From Bacillota bacterium (GTDB lineage Bacteria; Bacillota; Clostridia; Oscillospirales; QAMX01), in contig JAKPBM010000427.1 in NCBI GenBank assembly GCA_029778935.1, positions 1 to 5,147 of the forward strand: 5,147 bases of DNA, given 5' to 3'. Of the stretch, positions 4,964-5,147 are shown in pieces. Below the pieces are notes generated by a model. The model ran no database searches, was not told the DNA's origin, and worked only from the letters and a program-made list of their open reading frames with translations. The number at the start of each line of letters is the position of its first letter. Positions within the stretch are counted from its first letter, which is position 1. A program made the position numbers and the translations under genes.

Positions 4964-4991
4964 TATAATTTTCTCCGCATCCGAGAAAATT
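4964..4991 (+). promoter_or_regulatory. Second -10 box overlapped by a 9-bp-arm inverted repeat (candidate promoter-operator)
   Basis: TATAAT (4964-4969) is a perfect -10, but the matching -35 position holds only a poor match (around 4941-4947), so an activator or weak use is likely. AATTTTCTC (4967-4975) and GAGAAAATT (4983-4991) are exact complements separated by 7 bp. They overlap the -10 and the expected start near 4976. Because the left arm would not be transcribed from this promoter, it is better explained as a DNA operator for a dimeric repressor than as an RNA hairpin. Confidence 0.55.
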
Positions 4992-5043
4992 TACCATACA
5001 GCATTCTCGCACATTACAAGAAGAAGCAAGGGAGTGGCACAGG

Positions 5044-5147
5044 ATGAGAAAGCTTTTCACCCCGATTCGAATCGGCAATCTGGAGATCAAAAACAGGTTC
5101 ATGATGGCGCCCATGGAAAACGGCCATGCCTCTTTTGGCGGCGGCAT
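5044..5147 (+). CDS. Old Yellow Enzyme-family NADH:flavin oxidoreductase, N-terminus (cut by window end)
   Basis: The 34 codons present begin MRKLFTPIRIGNLEIKNR and continue FMMAPMENGHASFGGG. 'LF-x-P-[IL]-x-[IL]-G-x-L-x-[IL]-K-N-R' followed by 'MAPM' is the hallmark opening of the OYE/enoate reductase TIM barrel, in which the M-A-P-M strand contacts FMN. These enzymes reduce activated C=C bonds of enones, dienoyl-CoAs or bile-acid and aromatic substrates. The longer forms (2,4-dienoyl-CoA reductase FadH, BaiCD/BaiH) also carry a 4Fe-4S cluster and an FAD/NAD domain. Whether this is the short (about 350 residues) or long (about 650) type cannot be told. GGGAG at 5030-5034 is 9 nt before the ATG at 5044, which fixes the start. 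The gene follows a long leader and a probable operator, suggesting regulated, possibly substrate-induced, expression. The family call is strong despite the short piece; the substrate is unknown. Confidence 0.87.
   Translation, partial: MRKLFTPIRIGNLEIKNRFMMAPMENGHASFGGG

Noticed and set aside
4663..5004. Minus-strand frames of 90-113 codons covering the reductase leader
   Set aside because: They run through a terminator, two promoters and an operator-like repeat and have no recognisable domains. The GC-rich leader simply lacks stop codons on that strand.

Overview
The window looks like an accessory or niche-adaptation stretch from a Gram-positive, mid-to-high-GC member of the Clostridia, of the gut Oscillospiraceae/Ruminococcaceae kind. 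This is inferred from four things: strong GAGG-type ribosome binding sites, sigma-A-like promoters, a lipoprotein solute-binding protein with a Ser/Thr-rich tether, and the particular families present (GHKL sensor kinase, PlsC-like acyltransferase with a zinc ribbon, OYE-type flavin oxidoreductase). No marker gene fixes the taxon.

Layout from left to right. Positions 2-91 are the last 29 codons of a GHKL-type sensor kinase (+). Positions 92-742 hold no convincing gene. The left part (about 92-345) is dense in inverted repeats and looks like a structured RNA or repeat element; on its minus strand it carries a motif resembling the 3' end of a cobalamin riboswitch, but the rest of that riboswitch is absent. 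Two strong hairpins follow (355-385 and 742-783). Both have their T-tract on the minus strand, and the second ends the minus-strand acyltransferase gene at 845-2137.

The 222-bp gap 2138-2359 is a divergent promoter region. A near-consensus promoter reads left into the acyltransferase. A second promoter reads right into a 135-residue, extremely acidic protein (2360-2767), with a 7-bp-arm inverted repeat in its leader. A terminator, a block of degenerate GGCCGTTT repeats and a bulged GC hairpin fill 2795-2949. A promoter with an extended -10 then drives a single solute-binding lipoprotein gene (3116-4549), which ends in two consecutive hairpins.

Positions 4687-5043 are a roughly 350-bp regulatory region. 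A good promoter at 4700-4728 is followed by about 230 nt of GC-rich, repeat-containing leader with mutually exclusive pairings. A second -10 box follows, overlapped by a 9-bp-arm inverted repeat (4967-4991). Downstream starts an Old Yellow Enzyme-family reductase, cut by the window end after 34 codons.

The genes appear to be separate transcription units: each complete gene has its own promoter and terminator, and nothing here ties them into one pathway. The most interesting material is non-coding (92-345 and 4735-4991), together with the acidic protein. No complete new system can be claimed from this window.
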